Assembly (NCBI RefSeq): GCF_000617845.2
Contig: NZ_DF820425.1
Span: 2,345,725-2,409,724, forward strand
Direction of reading: 5' to 3'
Length of the DNA: 64,000 nucleotides
DNA from: Bradyrhizobium sp. DOA9
GTDB lineage: Bacteria > Pseudomonadota > Alphaproteobacteria > Rhizobiales > Xanthobacteraceae
The notes under the pieces were generated by a model. The model saw only the letters and a program-made list of their open reading frames with translations, was not told the DNA's origin and made no database searches. The position numbers were made by a program, and so were the translations under genes. This document shows positions 45,881-54,787 of the stretch, piece after piece; within the stretch, counting starts at the first letter, position 1, and the number at the start of each line of letters is the position of its first letter.

Positions 45881-45966
45881 GGACACCGAGTGGCTCCTGT
45901 CCACTCTGTTTGACGCCTCCCTGTTATCAACTTTCAAAGCCGCCGGTCTTCCGGCGGCTCTTTTTT
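45881..45966 (+). ncRNA. Candidate trans-acting small RNA with CCUCCC motif
   Basis: An 86-nt candidate RNA. A 5' hairpin (GGACACC-GAG-TGG-CTC-CTGTCC) is followed by an unpaired region with GACGCCTCCCTGTTATCAA, whose CCTCC can pair with Shine-Dalgarno sites, then a perfect terminator (45938-45966). This arrangement resembles rhizobial riboregulators, possibly the suhB/MmgR (alpha-r8) class. That assignment is from memory of the structure, not a search. No open frame fills the region. Confidence 0.55.
45938..45966 (+). terminator. Rho-independent terminator of the candidate sRNA
   Basis: A nine-base-pair perfect stem AGCCGCCGG / CCGGCGGCT with loop TCTT, then six T residues. It is a strong terminator with no coding gene just upstream on this strand, which is the main reason for proposing the sRNA. 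Confidence 0.9.
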
Positions 45967-46119
45967 GCGTCCATTCCCGGTTAAGTTCGCCAGGATTGAC
46001 CCCCGGAAACCATATCCGCGCTTGTCACTGGACTCCGCGTCTCGCCCGCGCAATGATTTGTTCATCATAAGCCGGCGCCAAAGCCGGGCAGTCAAACAGT
46101 TGCGTAAGAGGCGTTAACC

Positions 46120-46629
46120 ATGGAACGTTTGCAGGCCGACGGCGCTCTCGTTCAGCTCAGCGAGCGATTCACCAATTCGGCGGCGTTCGGCAATTTGTTC
46201 CGTGAGGGCATGGACCTCGTCGAGGAGACCGCCGCCTATCTCGACGGCGCCGGGCGCGTCGAGGCCAAGGCGCTCGACCGCGCCGTCAGCCTGACCTATG
46301 CGACCGAGAGCATGCGTCTCACCACGCGCCTGATGCAGCTCGCCTCCTGGCTGCTGCTGCACCGCGCCGTGAAGGAAGGCGAGATGACGCTGAGCCAGGC
46401 CAACCGCGAGAAGACCAAGGTCAAGCTCACCGCCGCCGATCCCGGCCCGGCCGACACCATCGAGAAGCTGCCCGCGCAGCTTCAGGACCTGATCCATCGC
46501 TCGATGAGCCTGCAGACCCGCGTTCGCCGCCTCGACAGCACGATCCACACCCCGCCGGCCGAGCAGATCGCGATCGGCAACCCCCTGGTGCCGCACCTCA
46601 ACGCGCTGAAGGCCGCGTTCGAGCGGTAG
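46120..46629 (+). CDS. rcdA: RcdA-like protein (DUF1465), protease adaptor for CtrA degradation
   Basis: A 169-residue DUF1465 protein. RcdA in Caulobacter (also about 170 residues) bridges ClpXP and CtrA so that the cell-cycle regulator is degraded at the right time. The sequence has the helical segments AFGNLFREGMDLVEETAAYL, ESMRLTTRLMQLASWLLLHR and LIHRSMSLQTRVRRLD. Start ATG 46120; a GAGGCG precedes it. Neighbours (qor, DUF1192, rpmE) match the alphaproteobacterial order. Function in this organism is by family. Confidence 0.8.
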   Translation: MERLQADGALVQLSERFTNSAAFGNLFREGMDLVEETAAYLDGAGRVEAKALDRAVSLTYATESMRLTTRLMQLASWLLLHRAVKEGEMTLSQANREKTKVKLTAADPGPADTIEKLPAQLQDLIHRSMSLQTRVRRLDSTIHTPPAEQIAIGNPLVPHLNALKAAFER

Positions 46630-46639
46630 GGACTATTGC

Positions 46640-46727
46640 CGTCATTGCGAGCGAAGCGAAGCAATCCAGAAATCTCTCCGCAGAGGCAGTCTGGATTGCT
46701 TCGTCGCAAGCGCTCCTCGCAATGACG
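46640..46727. repeat. CGTCATTGCGAG-type palindromic repeat, copy 3
   Basis: Arms CGAAGCGAAGCAATCCAGA and TCTGGATTGCTTCGTCGC with CGTCATTGCGAG / CTCGCAATGACG ends; almost the same as 31439-31524. It lies 10 bp after rcdA. Confidence 0.85.
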
Positions 46728-46740
46728 GTAGCCCCAAAAC

Positions 46741-46770
46741 AAAACGCCCCCGGTTCTGCCGGGGCGTTTT
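46741..46770 (-). terminator. Bidirectional terminator between rcdA and rpmE
   Basis: A stem AAAACGCCCCCGG / CCGGGGCGTTTT with T-tracts on both strands, best oriented for rpmE. It lies 22 bp after the rpmE stop. Confidence 0.8.
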
Positions 46771-46792
46771 CGTCTCCAGCCTTGCGGCCGGC

Positions 46793-47020
46793 TCAATCCT
46801 TCTTGAGGAAGCCCGAAAACTTCTTCTGGAAGCGCGAGACGCGGCCGCCGCGGTCCATGATCTGGGCGTTGCCGCCGGTCCAGGCCGGGTGCGACTTCGG
46901 GTCGATGTCGAGGTTCAGCGTGTCGCCTTCCTTGCCCCAGGTGGAGCGGGTCAGGTACTCGGTTCCGTCGGTCATGACGACCTTAATCGTATGATAGTTC
47001 GGGTGAATTTCGGCTTTCAT
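46793..47020 (-). CDS. rpmE: 50S ribosomal protein L31
   Basis: A 75-residue ribosomal protein ([19 protein letters not shown]). It lacks the CxxC zinc ligands of the C+ form, so it is the zinc-free type usual in Hyphomicrobiales. The ATG has an AGGAATTGCC upstream. A strong terminator follows the gene. Confidence 0.95.
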   Translation of the reverse strand: MKAEIHPNYHTIKVVMTDGTEYLTRSTWGKEGDTLNLDIDPKSHPAWTGGNAQIMDRGGRVSRFQKKFSGFLKKD

Positions 47021-47216
47021 GGCAATTCCTCGGCGCTTCGGCGCCTTCTTGGGTGGTCGCGAATGACGGATTTGGGCGGCTCTATACCTCACGAAACCCT
47101 GCAAAACAAGCCATGCTGCCGCGGTGAACCGGGTTTGCCCCTAAGGGACATCCCGGATTTGCCACTACTCTTGCACCGGCCTATTGGGAGCAAACGAATG
47201 CAATGGGTCGGATCTC

Positions 47217-49067
47217 ATGAGCGCAGTGGAACGGCTTGATGACCAATATGTCGATCAGCCCGGAATGAACGCCGCGGACACACCCTCGATCGAGGCCGAG
47301 CTGATCGAAGCGCCGGCCAAGGGCCGCGCCAAGCTGCGGCCGCTGCTCGCGCTCGCGCCCTATGTGATCCGCTATCGCGGTCGGGCGGCGCTGGCCTTCG
47401 TCGCGCTGACGATCGCAGCGCTGACCACGCTGCTGGTGCCGGTCGCGGTGCGCAGGATGATCGATTTCGGCCTGACGCCCGAAGGCATCGAGCTGATCAA
47501 CAGCTATTTCTCGGTGATGCTCGCAGTCGTCGCCGTGCTCGCGATCGCCAGCGCCGCGCGCTACTACCTCGTGATGAGCATCGGCGAACGCATCGTCGCC
47601 GATCTCCGGCGCGACGTCTTCGCCCATCTATTGTCGCTCTCCCCGGCCTTCTTCGATTCCGCGCGCAGCGGCGAATTGATCTCGCGCCTCACCGCCGACA
47701 CCACCCAGCTGAAATCGGCCGTCGGCGCCTCCGTCTCGATCGCGCTGCGCAACATGATGATGTTCCTCGGCGCAACGGCGATGATGGTGATCACGAGCCC
47801 GAAACTCTCCGGCTTCGTGCTGCTCGCCATTCCCCTGATCGTGCTGCCGCTGGTCGCGTTCGGGCGTTGGGTGCGGCGCCTGTCGCGCAATGCGCAGGAC
47901 ACGCTCGCCGACGCCTCCGCCTATGCCGGCGAATTGGTCGGCGCGATCCGCACCGTGCAGGCCTATACCAGCGAGGGCTTCGCCGAGAAGCGTTTCGGCG
48001 GCGAGGTCGAGCAGGCCTATGAAGCCGCGCGCACCTCGACCCAGGCCCGCGCCGTGCTGACGGCGATCATCATCTTCATCGTGTTCGCGAGCGTGGTCGC
48101 CATCCTCTGGATCGGCTCGCATGATGTGCTGTCAGGCGCGATCACGCCGGGCCGGCTCGGTCAGTTCGTGCTGTATGCGGTGTTCGCCGCAGCCGGCCTC
48201 GGCCAGCTCAGCGAGGTCTGGGGCGAGGTCTCGGCAGCATCGGGCGCGGCCGAGCGGCTGTTCGAGATCCTCCACGTCCAGCCCGAGATCACCGCGCCTG
48301 CGACGCCGCTTGCGCTGCCGGTGCCGGCGCGCGGCGAGGTCGGCTTCGATCGGGTCAGCTTCGCCTATCCGGCGCGGTCCGACGTCAAGGTGCTCGACGC
48401 GGTGTCGTTCACCGTGCGCCCCGGCGAGAAGGTCGCGATCGTCGGTCCCTCCGGCGCCGGCAAGAGCACCATCTTCCATCTGCTGCTGCGCTTCTACGAT
48501 CCGCGCAGCGGGACGATCTCGCTCGACGGCGTGCCGGTCAAGTCCGCCGACCCCGGCGATTTCCGCGCGCGCATCGCGCTGGTGCCGCAGGAATCCGTGG
48601 TGTTCGCCGCCAGCGCCCGCGAGAACATCCGCTTCGGCCGGCCCGATGCGAGCGATGCCGAGGTCGAGCGCGCCGCCGAGCTCGCCCATGCCGCCGAGTT
48701 CATCCGCCGCCTGCCCGAAGGTTTCGAGACCGCGCTCGGCGAGCGCGGCGTGACGCTCTCCGGCGGCCAGCGCCAGCGCATCGCGATCGCGCGCGCCATC
48801 CTGCGTGATGCGCCGCTGTTGCTGCTGGACGAAGCCACCTCCGCGCTCGATGCCGAAAGCGAGACGCTGGTGCAGACCGCGCTGGAAGAATTGATGCGCC
48901 ACCGCACCACGCTCGTCATCGCCCATCGCCTCGCGACCGTGCTGTCCTGCGACCGCATCCTGGTGATGGATCAGGGCCGGATCGTCGAGCAGGGCACGCA
49001 TTCCGAGCTGGTAGCGGCGAACGGGCTCTATGCGCGGCTGGCGCGGCTGCAGTTCGAGGGGGCGTGA
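47217..49067 (+). CDS. ABC exporter, fused permease and ATPase (MsbA-like)
   Basis: A 616-residue half-transporter. Residues 45-340 form the six-helix membrane domain, and about 355-610 the ATPase: Walker [10 protein letters not shown], signature [15 protein letters not shown], Walker [17 protein letters not shown] and H-loop VIAHRLAT. It probably exports a lipid or drug as a homodimer. ATG 47217 is preferred over an upstream TTG at 47184. A repeat follows the stop. The substrate is unknown. Confidence 0.9.
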   Translation: MSAVERLDDQYVDQPGMNAADTPSIEAELIEAPAKGRAKLRPLLALAPYVIRYRGRAALAFVALTIAALTTLLVPVAVRRMIDFGLTPEGIELINSYFSVMLAVVAVLAIASAARYYLVMSIGERIVADLRRDVFAHLLSLSPAFFDSARSGELISRLTADTTQLKSAVGASVSIALRNMMMFLGATAMMVITSPKLSGFVLLAIPLIVLPLVAFGRWVRRLSRNAQDTLADASAYAGELVGAIRTVQAYTSEGFAEKRFGGEVEQAYEAARTSTQARAVLTAIIIFIVFASVVAILWIGSHDVLSGAITPGRLGQFVLYAVFAAAGLGQLSEVWGEVSAASGAAERLFEILHVQPEITAPATPLALPVPARGEVGFDRVSFAYPARSDVKVLDAVSFTVRPGEKVAIVGPSGAGKSTIFHLLLRFYDPRSGTISLDGVPVKSADPGDFRARIALVPQESVVFAASARENIRFGRPDASDAEVERAAELAHAAEFIRRLPEGFETALGERGVTLSGGQRQRIAIARAILRDAPLLLLDEATSALDAESETLVQTALEELMRHRTTLVIAHRLATVLSCDRILVMDQGRIVEQGTHSELVAANGLYARLARLQFEGA

Positions 49068-49096
49068 GAGGGCTTCGATTGTCACCACAACGACGG

Positions 49097-49196
49097 CGTC
49101 ATCGCCCGCGAAGGCGGGCGATCCAGTACGCCGAGACAGTCGTGAGCAATCGAGAAGCCGCGGCGTACTGGAATCCCCGCCTTCGCAGGGAATGAC
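49097..49196. repeat. CATCGCCCGCGAAGGCGGG-type palindromic repeat
   Basis: Inverted arms CGCCCGCGAAGGCGGGCGAT and CCCGCCTTCGCAGGG, with CCAGTACGCCG / CGGCGTACTGG inner arms, between the exporter and the small membrane protein gene. Confidence 0.8.
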
Positions 49197-49231
49197 AGTC
49201 GAGATTTTGGCGGAAGCTTCGCATACGAATG

Positions 49232-49438
49232 TCATTCGCACTTCGGCGAGAGCGCCGGCACGTTCGGCCACAGCCAGTTTTTCCAGCTGCCGTCCTCGCC
49301 AACGCAGGCGGGTACCGCAGGATCGTTCGTATCGAGCTGCGTCGCAAAGCGCTGGTCGACGTAGCTCGTCGACACATAGCCGGCGATGATGACGCCGAGA
49401 AAGACTGTGGAACCCTTGGTGAGATCGCGCAGCTGCAT
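49232..49438 (-). CDS. Small membrane or exported protein (68 aa), unknown
   Basis: MQLRDLTKGSTVFLGVIIAG begins the protein; an N-terminal hydrophobic segment (about 10-30) could be a membrane anchor or signal sequence, followed by a polar part with two cysteines and two Trp residues (ACVGEDGSWKNWLWPN). The ATG at 49438 has a GGAGAC site at loose spacing. I do not recognise the family, but codon use and the conserved-looking end suggest it is real. It is separate from the GNAT gene by 78 bp. Confidence 0.5.
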   Translation of the reverse strand: MQLRDLTKGSTVFLGVIIAGYVSTSYVDQRFATQLDTNDPAVPACVGEDGSWKNWLWPNVPALSPKCE

Positions 49439-49516
49439 CGATCGTCTCCATCCGTTGCCGTCGCTACTCTGGCGATAACGATTAATGGACGTCCGGGGAT
49501 CCCGGCGTGACGGGCC

Positions 49517-49963
49517 TCACGCCCGCCACACCATCTTCAGCACCGGCCGGCCCGAGGTCGGGTTCACGTCATCTCCGGCATGGGCAAAGCCGTTGCGCTC
49601 GTAGAAGCGGATGGCGCGGGCATTGTCCTTGTTGACGAGCAGCGTGATACCCGATGGCGACAGCCGCTTGGCCTCGTCCACCAGCAGCCTTGCGGCGTCG
49701 GAGCCCCAACGCGCGGGATCGACCACGAGCTGGTCGAGATAGCCTTCGCCGTCGATGGTGACGAAGCCGGTGATGGCGCCGTCCTGTTCGGCGACCACGA
49801 TCGACGCCTTCGGCACCAGGTCCTTCAGCCAGCGCTCGCGCCACCATGCCAGCCGGGCCGCGAAATCGATCTGCGGATAGGCCTGCTGCCAGCTGCGATG
49901 CCAGAGCTCGATCGCGGCGGCTTCGTCGGAGGCCGCGTAGGGGCGGAGGTGGAGCGCGCTCAC
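49517..49963 (-). CDS. GNAT family N-acetyltransferase
   Basis: A 148-residue acetyl-CoA-dependent acetyltransferase. It has LRPYAASDEAAAIELWHRSW at the N-terminus, GYLDQLVVDPARWGSDAARL (the acetyl-CoA binding A motif, a variant of Q/RxxGxG/A) and LLVNKDNARAIRFYERNGF. Its GTG start overlaps the stop codon of the MotB-like gene by one base (TAGTG), so it is translationally coupled to it. The acceptor is unknown. Confidence 0.88.
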   Translation of the reverse strand: MSALHLRPYAASDEAAAIELWHRSWQQAYPQIDFAARLAWWRERWLKDLVPKASIVVAEQDGAITGFVTIDGEGYLDQLVVDPARWGSDAARLLVDEAKRLSPSGITLLVNKDNARAIRFYERNGFAHAGDDVNPTSGRPVLKMVWRA

Positions 49964-50991
49964 TATCGCTCCGTCAGCTTCAGCTCGATGCGGCGGTTGC
50001 GCTTGTAGGCCTCTTCCGTGTTGCCGGTGTCGAGCGGCTGGAATTCACCGAAGCCGGCCGCGACGAGGCGCTGGGCGGGCACGCCGAGCGAGACCAGATA
50101 TTGCACCACCGAGATCGACCGCGCCGCGGACAGGTCCCAGTTCGACTTGAAGTTCGCGCCGCTCACCGGCCGCACGTCAGTATGGCCGTCGACGCGCAGC
50201 ACCCAGGGGATGTCGCTCGGGATCTTCTTGTCGAGCTCGATCAGCGCGGCTGCCAGGGTGTCGAGCTCGGCGCGGCCCTCGGGCAGCAGCACCGCCTGTC
50301 CCGTGTCGAAGAACACTTCGGACTGGAACACGAAGCGGTCGCCGACGATGCGGATGTCGGGCCGGTTGCCGAGGATGGCGCGCAGCCGGCCGAAGAATTC
50401 CGAACGGTAGCGCGACAATTCCTGCACGCGCTGCGCCAGGGCGACGTTGAGGCGGGAGCCCAGATCGGCGATGCGGTTCTGGGATTCCTTGTCGCGCTTC
50501 TCGGAGGCGTCGAGCGCCTCTTCCAGCGCCGCCAATTGCCGGCGCAGCGCGCTGATCTGCTGGTTCAGCACCTCGATCTGCGCCAGCGCCCGCGCCGAGA
50601 CCGCCTTCTCCGAGTCCAAAGCCTTGCCGAGCTCGGCGGTCTTGCCTTGCGCGTCGTTGCCGGCGGCCGCCAGGCCGTCATAGAGGCCCTTGATGCGGTC
50701 GCGCTCGCTCTCGGCCGAGGCGAGCCCGGCTTTCAGCGACGAGACCTGGTCGTCGAGCGTGAGCTTGCCGAGCTTCTCCAGCGACAGCAGCTCGTTGAGC
50801 TGGGCGATCTTGGCATTGAGCTGCTCCAGCGCCTTGTCCTTGCCGGTGACCTCCTGCGACAGGAAGAACTGCACCACCAGGAACACCGACAGCAGGAACA
50901 CGATCGACAGCACCAGCGTCGACAGTGCGTCGACGAAGCCGGGCCAGTAATTGAGGCCGCCTTCGCTGCGGCGGGCGCGGGCAAGAGCCAT
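49963..50991 (-). CDS. MotB/OmpA-like protein with long coiled coil
   Basis: A 342-residue inner-membrane protein. One N-terminal membrane helix (about 20-45) carries a conserved Asp (GFVDALSTLVLS, Asp 21) like that of MotB, ExbD and TolR, a proton-pathway residue. A coiled coil follows (about 50-200; KDKALEQLNAKIAQLNELLSL), then an OmpA-like peptidoglycan-binding domain (about 215-342; DGHTDVRPV, NWDLSAARS). With the MotA-like partner upstream it forms a predicted ion-driven motor or channel, not in a flagellar cluster. ATG 50991 is chosen over GTG 51006. Confidence 0.85.
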   Translation of the reverse strand: MALARARRSEGGLNYWPGFVDALSTLVLSIVFLLSVFLVVQFFLSQEVTGKDKALEQLNAKIAQLNELLSLEKLGKLTLDDQVSSLKAGLASAESERDRIKGLYDGLAAAGNDAQGKTAELGKALDSEKAVSARALAQIEVLNQQISALRRQLAALEEALDASEKRDKESQNRIADLGSRLNVALAQRVQELSRYRSEFFGRLRAILGNRPDIRIVGDRFVFQSEVFFDTGQAVLLPEGRAELDTLAAALIELDKKIPSDIPWVLRVDGHTDVRPVSGANFKSNWDLSAARSISVVQYLVSLGVPAQRLVAAGFGEFQPLDTGNTEEAYKRNRRIELKLTER

Positions 50992-51009
50992 GTTATCCGT
51001 CTCCACTCA

Positions 51010-51128
51010 CGTGTCCCGGACGCGCTGCAGCGTGCAACGCTGCTGCGCAGAGCCGGGACCCATTCCTCGTTTCTCTGGGCCCCGGCTCAGCAGCGCATCA
51101 CTGCGTGATGCGCTGCGTCCGGGGCACG
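51010..51128. repeat. CCGGACGCGCTGCAGC-type palindromic repeat, copy 2
   Basis: A full copy of the family at 34595-34720, with arms GTGTCCCGGACGCGCTGCAG and GCGCTGCGTCCGGGGCACG, and inner GCAGAGCCGGGACCCA / GGGCCCCGGCTC. It lies between the MotA-like and MotB-like genes. Confidence 0.85.
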
Positions 51129-51144
51129 AAATCCAGCCCTTTCG

Positions 51145-52131
51145 CTAACTCTTCTCGGGCTGGCGCGCGATCCGCTCCAACAGGCGGCGGATCTCGCGGT
51201 TCTGCTCGCCCTGGCCGTCGGCCCATTCGCGGATCATCTGCTGCTCGGTCCGCATGTGCGAGACCAGCGCCTGGATCGCTTCGGCAAGGCTCGCCATCGC
51301 CGCCGTGGTGCTGCGGCCGGCGCTGCCTTCCTCGAGCACGGAACGCAAGCGCTCGACCGCCGCCTGCAGCTCGCCGCTGGCGAGGCCGCCGCCGGACGCG
51401 ACAGGCACCTCGCCGTTGCCGTATTCGCGCACGGTGGTGGCGAGCCAGTCTTCGAGGTCGGTGTAGAAGCGGTTCTGCGCCTGGCTCGATTGCAGATCGA
51501 GGAAGCCGAGGATCAGCGAGCCGGCGAGGCCGAACAGCGATGAGGAGAACGAGATGCCCATGCCGCCGAGCGGGGCGGCGAGGCCCTCCTTCAGCGTGTC
51601 GAACAGCGCGCCGGAATCGCCCCCGACCTTGAGCCCGTCGATCACCTTGCCGACCGAGCCGACCGTCTCGATCAGGCCCCAGAAGGTGCCGAGCAGGCCG
51701 AGGAAGACCAGGAGGCCGGTCATGTAGCGGGAGATGTCGCGGGCCTCGTCGAGGCGCGTCGCGATCGAATCGAGCAGGTGCCGCATCGTGGTCTGGGTGA
51801 TGGTCATCCGCCCCGAGCGCTCCCCGCCGAGGATCGCCGCCATCGGCGCCAGCAGCTTGGGGTGGCGGGCCGGCGCCAGGCCGGGATCGGCGACGCGGAA
51901 ATTGTTGACCCAGGAGACCTCGGGATAGAGCCGGATCACCTGGCGGAAGGCCAGGATGATGCCGATGAACAGCACCCCGCCGATCAGGGCGTTGAGCCCG
52001 GGATTGGCGAAGAAGGCCTGGATGATCTGCTTGTAGAGCACCACGCCCACCAACGTGCAAAGCACCAGGAAGACCAGCATCCGCACCAGGAAGACGCTGG
52101 GCGAGGACAGTTTGGTGTACTCGATGTCCAT
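51145..52131 (-). CDS. MotA/TolQ/ExbB-like proton channel protein
   Basis: A 328-residue membrane protein with two N-terminal helices (about 15-65) and two later helices: LLVFLGLLGTFWGLIETVGS (about 140-160) and LGGMGISFSSSLFGLAGSLI (about 185-205), the MotA/TolQ/ExbB pattern. The C-terminal 90 residues are polar and helical (LASGELQAAVERLRSVLEEG). It lies 153 bp upstream of the MotB-like gene on the same strand. ATG 52131 fits (MDIEYTKLSSPSVFLVRMLV). Confidence 0.88.
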   Translation of the reverse strand: MDIEYTKLSSPSVFLVRMLVFLVLCTLVGVVLYKQIIQAFFANPGLNALIGGVLFIGIILAFRQVIRLYPEVSWVNNFRVADPGLAPARHPKLLAPMAAILGGERSGRMTITQTTMRHLLDSIATRLDEARDISRYMTGLLVFLGLLGTFWGLIETVGSVGKVIDGLKVGGDSGALFDTLKEGLAAPLGGMGISFSSSLFGLAGSLILGFLDLQSSQAQNRFYTDLEDWLATTVREYGNGEVPVASGGGLASGELQAAVERLRSVLEEGSAGRSTTAAMASLAEAIQALVSHMRTEQQMIREWADGQGEQNREIRRLLERIARQPEKS

Positions 52132-52326
52132 GGTGGATCGGGAAGTGCCAGACCGCATGCCGGTATCATCCGTTACGTAAAGCTTGCTTGCGGCGCGCAC
52201 TATGGCACAGCGCCGGCCCAAAAAAAGCGCCGGATGCGCCGATTTCGGGGACAGTTCGGGGAACCCGGACCGGAAGCGGCGCTTTGATTAGCAGGTCTCT
52301 GCAGAACTTCGCCATTCGGGGAGCGC

Positions 52327-53346
52327 ATGAGCGTCGTTTCCGCGATCATCGGGACTGCCGAGCGCGTGCCACTGCCGGACGTGGTGATCCGGGCCGCGAT
52401 CCAGCGCCTGTGCTCCCGCATGGCGACGCGCCTGTCGGTGCTGGGCCCCGGCGACGATGCCGCCTTCGCCGGGCGGATGATGCTGCGGCCGATCGCCGAG
52501 GGCGCGGCAGCCTGGCATGACGAGGTGCCTGCGGCCTTCTTCGCCGAATTGCTCGGTCCCAACCGCAAATTTTCCTCCTGCTTCTACAGGACCGACGCGA
52601 CCACCTTGCAGGAGGCCGAGGAGGAGGCGCTGCGCCAGACCGTCGAGCATGCCGGCCTGGCCGACGGCCAGACCATCCTGGAGCTCGGCTGCGGCTGGGG
52701 CTCGCTGTCGCTGTGGATGGCGCGGCAGTTTCCGCACGCCAGGGTGACGGCGGTCGCGGCCTCGCAGGCGCAGCGCGCCTACGTCGAGGAGGAGGCGCGG
52801 CTGCGCGGATTGCTCAATCTGCGCGTGGTCGCGGCCGACATGAACGTGTTCGCGCCCGAGGGCCGGTTCGACCGCATCGTCTCGGTCGAGATGTTCGAGC
52901 AGATGAGCAACTGGCGCAAGCTGATGACGCGCGCGCGGTCATGGCTCGCGCCTGAGGGGCGGTTCTTCATGCACGTCGTCGCCCACCGGTCCGGCTCGCA
53001 TCTGATCGACCCGGCCCACCGCGACGACTGGATCGCGCAATACGTCTACACGGGCGTGCTGATGCCGAGCCATCACCTCGTCAGGCAGTTCGACGATATT
53101 TTTGCCATCGAGAAGGAATGGTGCTGGAGCGGCACGCACTACCAACGCACCGCCAACGACTGGCTCGCCAATTTCGACGCGCATCGCGAGGCCATCGAGG
53201 CGACCTTGCGGAGGATCTATGGCGAGGAGGCCGCTCTCGCGATGCGCCGCTGGCGCTGGTTCCTGCTCGCGACCTCGGGCCTGTTTGGTTACGCCGACGG
53301 AACCGAATGGGGAGTAAGCCAATACCGGATGAAGGCCGCCGGGTAA
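52327..53346 (+). CDS. SAM-dependent methyltransferase, cyclopropane-fatty-acid synthase-like
   Basis: A 339-residue methyltransferase of the CFA synthase family. The SAM-binding motif is ILELGCGWGSLSLWMARQF (about 118-136). RIVSVEMFEQMSNWRKLM carries the family Glu and EMFEQM pattern, and MPSHHLVRQFDD is also family-like. The lengths of CFA synthases are usually 380-400, so this is a shorter relative. Likely methylates unsaturated lipids or a lipid-like substrate. It stands alone before the RND genes. Confidence 0.85.
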   Translation: MSVVSAIIGTAERVPLPDVVIRAAIQRLCSRMATRLSVLGPGDDAAFAGRMMLRPIAEGAAAWHDEVPAAFFAELLGPNRKFSSCFYRTDATTLQEAEEEALRQTVEHAGLADGQTILELGCGWGSLSLWMARQFPHARVTAVAASQAQRAYVEEEARLRGLLNLRVVAADMNVFAPEGRFDRIVSVEMFEQMSNWRKLMTRARSWLAPEGRFFMHVVAHRSGSHLIDPAHRDDWIAQYVYTGVLMPSHHLVRQFDDIFAIEKEWCWSGTHYQRTANDWLANFDAHREAIEATLRRIYGEEAALAMRRWRWFLLATSGLFGYADGTEWGVSQYRMKAAG

Positions 53347-53575
53347 TTGCGATGTTCTGCCGCACACGCGCCGGTGAACCCCGACTCACAATCAAGTGAC
53401 ACCGCAAAACCCTTCTGATCTCAATAACATAAGCTGTGTGACAATGAGCCGCCCGCGCCGCGCGTTGCATCGCAGCAGATGCGTTCTATTTTGGCGGCAT
53501 CAGGCGCGTGAAAAAGTCCAGAACGGGCCTCGCGCGGGCACGATCAGTTTCAACAATATCGGGGCATACCACTCC

Positions 53576-54769
53576 ATGTCTGGACTTCTCGCGCGATCGG
53601 CATGCGTTGCAATAATGCTCGCGGCCCTTGCGCCGCTGTTGGGTGCTTGCGAAGAATCCAGCTCCGCTGTGTCCGCCGCCCAGCCGTCTGCCCCTGACGT
53701 CAGCGTCGTCATCGTCAAGCCGCAGGCTCGCGCCGTGGTGCGCGAGCTGCCGGGCCGCATCGCTCCGACGCGGGTCTCCGACGTGCGGCCGCGCGTGTCC
53801 GGCATCGTGGTCGAGCGCCTGTTCCGCCAGGGCAGCGAGGTCAGGGCCGGCGATCCGCTCTACCGCATCGATCCCCGCCCGTTCGAGGTCGAGGTGCTGG
53901 CCAACGAGGCCGCGCTGGCCAAGTCGGAAGCGGCTTTGATGCAGGCCAAGCAGCAGGCGCATCGTATCGCCGCCCTCACCAGGGATCGCGCCGCCCCCGA
54001 AGCCGAGAACGAGAAGGCGATTGCGGCCGAACGCCAGGCCCAGGCCGAGGTCGAGGGCCGCAAGGCCGAGCTCGCGCGGGCCAAGCTCAATCTCGACTAT
54101 GCCACCGTGCGCGCGCCGATCGACGGCGTGGTCGGTGCGGCCCTCGTCAGCGAGGGCGCGCTTGCCGTGCAGAACGAGACCAATCTCGCCACCATCCAGC
54201 AGCTCGATCCGATCTATGCCGACTTCACCCAGTCGGTGACCGAGCTCAACCAGCTCCGCCGTGCCTTCGAGACCGGCGACCTCGAGCGCATCGCCGCCGA
54301 TGCCGCCAAGGTGCGCCTGGTGCTCGACGACAACACCCTCTATTCGCTCGACGGCAAGCTGCTGTTCTCCGACGCGAAGGTCGACGCCCACACCGGGCAG
54401 GTGACCTTGCGCGGCGAGTTCCCCAATCCCAAGCGCGAGCTGCTGCCGGGCATGTACGTCCGCGTCCGCATCGACCAGGGTCTCGATTCCGATGCGATCG
54501 CGGTGCCGCAGCAGGCGGTCCAGCGCAATGGCGGCGGCGGCAGCGAGGTGTTCGTCGTCAAGGACGACAACCACATCGCGGTGCAGGCGGTGCGCACCGG
54601 CTCGGTGCAGGACGGCCTCTGGTTCGTCACGGAAGGCCTGAAGGCCGGCGACAAGGTCGTGGTCGAAGGCTTCCAGAAGTTCGCAGCCGGCGACAAGGTC
54701 AGACCGCAATCCTGGTCGGAAGCGGAGGCGACCGCAGACAACCGGCACGCCCAGCAACTCACGCGGTAA
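53576..54769 (+). CDS. RND efflux periplasmic adaptor (membrane fusion lipoprotein)
   Basis: A 397-residue AcrA/MexA-like adaptor that joins the inner-membrane pump to an outer channel. The lipobox LLGAC (Cys 25) marks it as lipidated. Then RPRVSGIVVERLFRQGSEVR (barrel-sandwich half), a helical hairpin with Glu/Ala-rich stretches (about 105-165), LNLDYATVRAPIDGVVG, and PNPKRELLPGMYVRVRI in the beta-barrel. ATG 53576 fits the signal sequence. The pump gene follows after 182 bp of repeat DNA. Confidence 0.92.
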   Translation: MSGLLARSACVAIMLAALAPLLGACEESSSAVSAAQPSAPDVSVVIVKPQARAVVRELPGRIAPTRVSDVRPRVSGIVVERLFRQGSEVRAGDPLYRIDPRPFEVEVLANEAALAKSEAALMQAKQQAHRIAALTRDRAAPEAENEKAIAAERQAQAEVEGRKAELARAKLNLDYATVRAPIDGVVGAALVSEGALAVQNETNLATIQQLDPIYADFTQSVTELNQLRRAFETGDLERIAADAAKVRLVLDDNTLYSLDGKLLFSDAKVDAHTGQVTLRGEFPNPKRELLPGMYVRVRIDQGLDSDAIAVPQQAVQRNGGGGSEVFVVKDDNHIAVQAVRTGSVQDGLWFVTEGLKAGDKVVVEGFQKFAAGDKVRPQSWSEAEATADNRHAQQLTR

Positions 54770-54787
54770 CGCTCGCGCAGCAAGTGT

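Noticed and set aside
49963..52131. MotA/MotB-like pair as a Zorya anti-phage system
   Set aside because: ZorA and ZorB are MotA/MotB-like, but no ZorC, ZorD or ZorE gene is near. The neighbours are a GNAT enzyme and housekeeping genes.
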